Positions 7,367-8,320 of a stretch of 8,320 nucleotides of DNA are shown one piece after another. Both the position numbers and the translations under genes were made by a program. The DNA lies in contig JBBRHH010000260.1 in assembly GCA_038222915.1 (NCBI GenBank), forward strand, positions 1 to 8,320. Reading direction: 5' to 3'. How positions within the stretch are numbered: position 1 is the first letter of the stretch; every line of letters starts with the position of its first letter. The stretch is from JBBRHH01 sp038222915 (GTDB lineage: Bacteria > Planctomycetota > Phycisphaerae > Tepidisphaerales > Tepidisphaeraceae). Below the pieces are notes generated by a model, which was given only the letters and a program-made list of their open reading frames with translations, ran no database searches and was not told the origin of the DNA.

Positions 7367-7861
7367 TCACTTCTTCGCCGCGAGCTTGTTCAACCGCGTC
7401 AGCAGCTTGTTGTAAGCCGCCATCTCTTCGCTTCGACCTGCCTTGACGATCCGCGAGACAAAGCCGCTCAAACACTCCGCGTCTTGTGGCGGCAGTTTCG
7501 CAAGCTTCTTGATCAACAGGCTTGTGTCTTCCTCCGACCACAAGATGTCATTCAACAGCTCCCGCAGTAGCACAGGCGAAGACCGGCAAAGCTCACCCGC
7601 CACCTTCGCCAGGTGTTCAATCAACACATTCTTAGGGAAAGCGTCCATCGCATCGTTAATACGGTGAATTTCCTCCAAGTGCGCGTTGTCCCCTTCCCCA
7701 TAAGGACGCATCAATAGCAAAAGAGGAATAATCGCAGGGTCGTTGCCCTCAATGATTTCCTGGAACAACTTGCGTGCTTTAGCGACGTCCGATTCCGAAT
7801 TGCATAGATCCCGATACTGCTGGATTTTCTCTGCAAGCGTTCGTTCCTTCTTTTTTGCCAT
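7367..7861 (-). CDS. Small helical protein, possibly an Imm30-like immunity protein
   Basis: A 164-aa protein with no signal peptide or membrane segment. It is predominantly alpha-helical, with a Lys-rich N-terminus (MAKKKERTLAEKI) and C-terminus (NKLLTRLNKLAAKK). The central part, about 47-130, reads LLLLMRPYGEGDNAHLEEI, then a helix with DAMDAFP, then LLRELLNDILWSEED. This order (an acidic turn, an Asp/Glu-rich helix ending in FP, then a helix ending the repeat with LN.IL) resembles Imm30-type immunity proteins of polymorphic-toxin systems. I recognise the pattern from memory and cannot confirm it, so it may be an unrelated HEAT-like helical protein. No toxin gene is adjacent. Its base composition is visibly more A/T-rich than that of the hydrolase genes, a possible sign of later acquisition. 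An ATG at 7882 would add seven residues (MAWYAIR); neither start has a clear ribosome binding site, and MAKKK is preferred as a typical N-terminus. Confidence 0.68.
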   Translation of the reverse strand: MAKKKERTLAEKIQQYRDLCNSESDVAKARKLFQEIIEGNDPAIIPLLLLMRPYGEGDNAHLEEIHRINDAMDAFPKNVLIEHLAKVAGELCRSSPVLLRELLNDILWSEEDTSLLIKKLAKLPPQDAECLSGFVSRIVKAGRSEEMAAYNKLLTRLNKLAAKK

Positions 7862-7893
7862 ACGTATAGCGTACCATGCCACCGCCCGGACGG

Positions 7894-7919
7894 GAAAATC
7901 GACGAAATAGATTTTCGTC
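7894..7919. repeat. Overlapping inverted repeats in divergent promoter region
   Basis: Two competing 7-bp dyads share this stretch. GACGAAA (7901-7907) pairs with TTTCGTC (7913-7919) across 5 bases, and GAAAATC (7894-7900) pairs with GATTTTC (7910-7916) across 9 bases. Both are exact. They sit between two divergent genes, just upstream of a good -10 box, so an operator for a dimeric regulator is the simplest reading; a chance AT-rich dyad is possible. Confidence 0.45.
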
Positions 7920-7928
7920 CACGCGGTT

Positions 7929-7934
7929 TATACT
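7929..7934 (+). promoter_or_regulatory. Candidate -10 box of the DUF255 gene
   Basis: TATACT differs from the TATAAT consensus at one base and lies 30 bases before the ATG at 7965. No good -35 hexamer is present at 16-18 bp upstream; that position falls within the inverted repeats, which would fit an activator-dependent or repressed promoter. Confidence 0.4.
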
Positions 7935-7953
7935 GAGAATGGTCAACCAACCG

Positions 7954-7957
7954 AAGG
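7954..7957 (+). promoter_or_regulatory. Ribosome binding site of the DUF255 gene
   Basis: AAGG, within CGAAGGC, lies 7 bases upstream of the ATG at 7965 and supports that start. Confidence 0.55.
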
Positions 7958-7964
7958 CACTTCA

Positions 7965-8320
7965 ATGATCACGCTCCGAAACAAGATAACCGTCGGGGTG
8001 GGCACGATTCTGATCGCAGGTGCCTTCGGAACTCGCGCCATGTTGCAGCGTACGGCCCGGTGCTCCATGTGTCAGGCCGCAACAACCGCTCCCACGACAA
8101 CCAGAGCATCATTCACCAATCGCCTCGCCACCGAAAAGTCCCCCTACCTGCTTCAGCACGCCCACAACCCGGTCGACTGGTACCCATGGGGAGAAGAAGC
8201 CTTCGCGAAGGCCAAAGCAGTCAACAAACCAATCTTCCTCTCCATCGGCTACTCGACTTGCCACTGGTGCCACGTCATGGAGGAAGAGTGTTTCGACAAC
8301 CCGGCCGTCGCCAAGCTCAT
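7965..8320 (+). CDS. DUF255 / YyaL-type thioredoxin-domain protein, N-terminal part (3' end outside window)
   Basis: The first 118 codons of a gene that runs off the right edge without a stop. From about residue 50 the sequence matches the start of the DUF255 (Thioredox_DsbH) family very closely: NRLATEKSPYLLQHAHNPV, DWYPWGEEAFAKAK, then FLSIGYSTCHWCHVMEEE with the CxxC redox-like pair at Cys99 and Cys102. Full-length family members (YyaL, spermatogenesis-associated protein 20-like) are usually above 600 residues and join this thioredoxin fold to an (alpha/alpha)6 barrel resembling N-acylglucosamine epimerases; their function is not settled. Unusually, this protein has an N-terminal extension with a hydrophobic segment at about 8-25 (ITVGVGTILIAGAFG), then a second cysteine pair, Cys33-x-x-Cys36, and a Thr/Ala-rich linker. 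The extension suggests membrane anchoring or export, whereas many members begin directly with the NRL..E.SPYL motif. The gene diverges from the immunity-like gene and has its own promoter-like elements. Confidence 0.9.
   Translation, partial: MITLRNKITVGVGTILIAGAFGTRAMLQRTARCSMCQAATTAPTTTRASFTNRLATEKSPYLLQHAHNPVDWYPWGEEAFAKAKAVNKPIFLSIGYSTCHWCHVMEEECFDNPAVAKL

Noticed and set aside
7863..7868. TATACG (minus strand) as a -10 box for the immunity-like gene
   Set aside because: It ends 1 base before the ATG at 7861, so transcription would start inside the gene; no -35 partner was seen.

Overview
The window reads as chromosomal DNA of a GC-rich bacterium that degrades polysaccharides. Large secreted glycoside hydrolases with extra beta-sandwich or discoidin-like domains, an alpha-L-fucosidase and a mostly weak Shine-Dalgarno signal would suit the Planctomycetota/Verrucomicrobiota/Lentisphaerota sphere. 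That placement is inferred from gene style; no phylogenetic marker is present.

Layout. Bases 2-316 (+) hold the 3' end of an unidentified gene. It converges, 7 bp apart, on a two-gene minus-strand unit: an 842-aa secreted GH42-like hydrolase (5105-2577) followed closely by a 746-aa secreted clan GH-A hydrolase with a C-terminal discoidin-like domain (2528 or 2564 to 324). A gap of only 63 bp separates this unit from a divergent gene for a secreted GH29 alpha-L-fucosidase that also ends in a discoidin-like domain (5169-6470). Then come a stand-alone EcsC-family gene (6548-7363, +), a small helical protein resembling polymorphic-toxin immunity proteins (7861-7367, -), and the 5' end of a DUF255/YyaL-type thioredoxin-fold gene (7965 to the window end, +), which runs off the edge.

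How the genes may work together. The three hydrolases all have N-terminal signal peptides and share one compact divergent control region, so they probably form a small fucose-containing glycan degradation locus: the fucosidase removes terminal fucose and the two clan-A-like enzymes act on the rest of the chain. No transporter, sulfatase, SusC/D pair or regulator lies inside the window. The EcsC, immunity-like and DUF255 genes do not obviously belong to this pathway and look like a separate neighbourhood.

The most notable points are the 842-aa enzyme, whose acid/base candidate is visible but whose nucleophile is not; the orphan immunity-like protein without a toxin; a membrane-anchored DUF255 protein with a second CxxC pair; and two dyad-symmetric intergenic elements. 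No RNA gene, insertion sequence, CRISPR array or integrase was seen.
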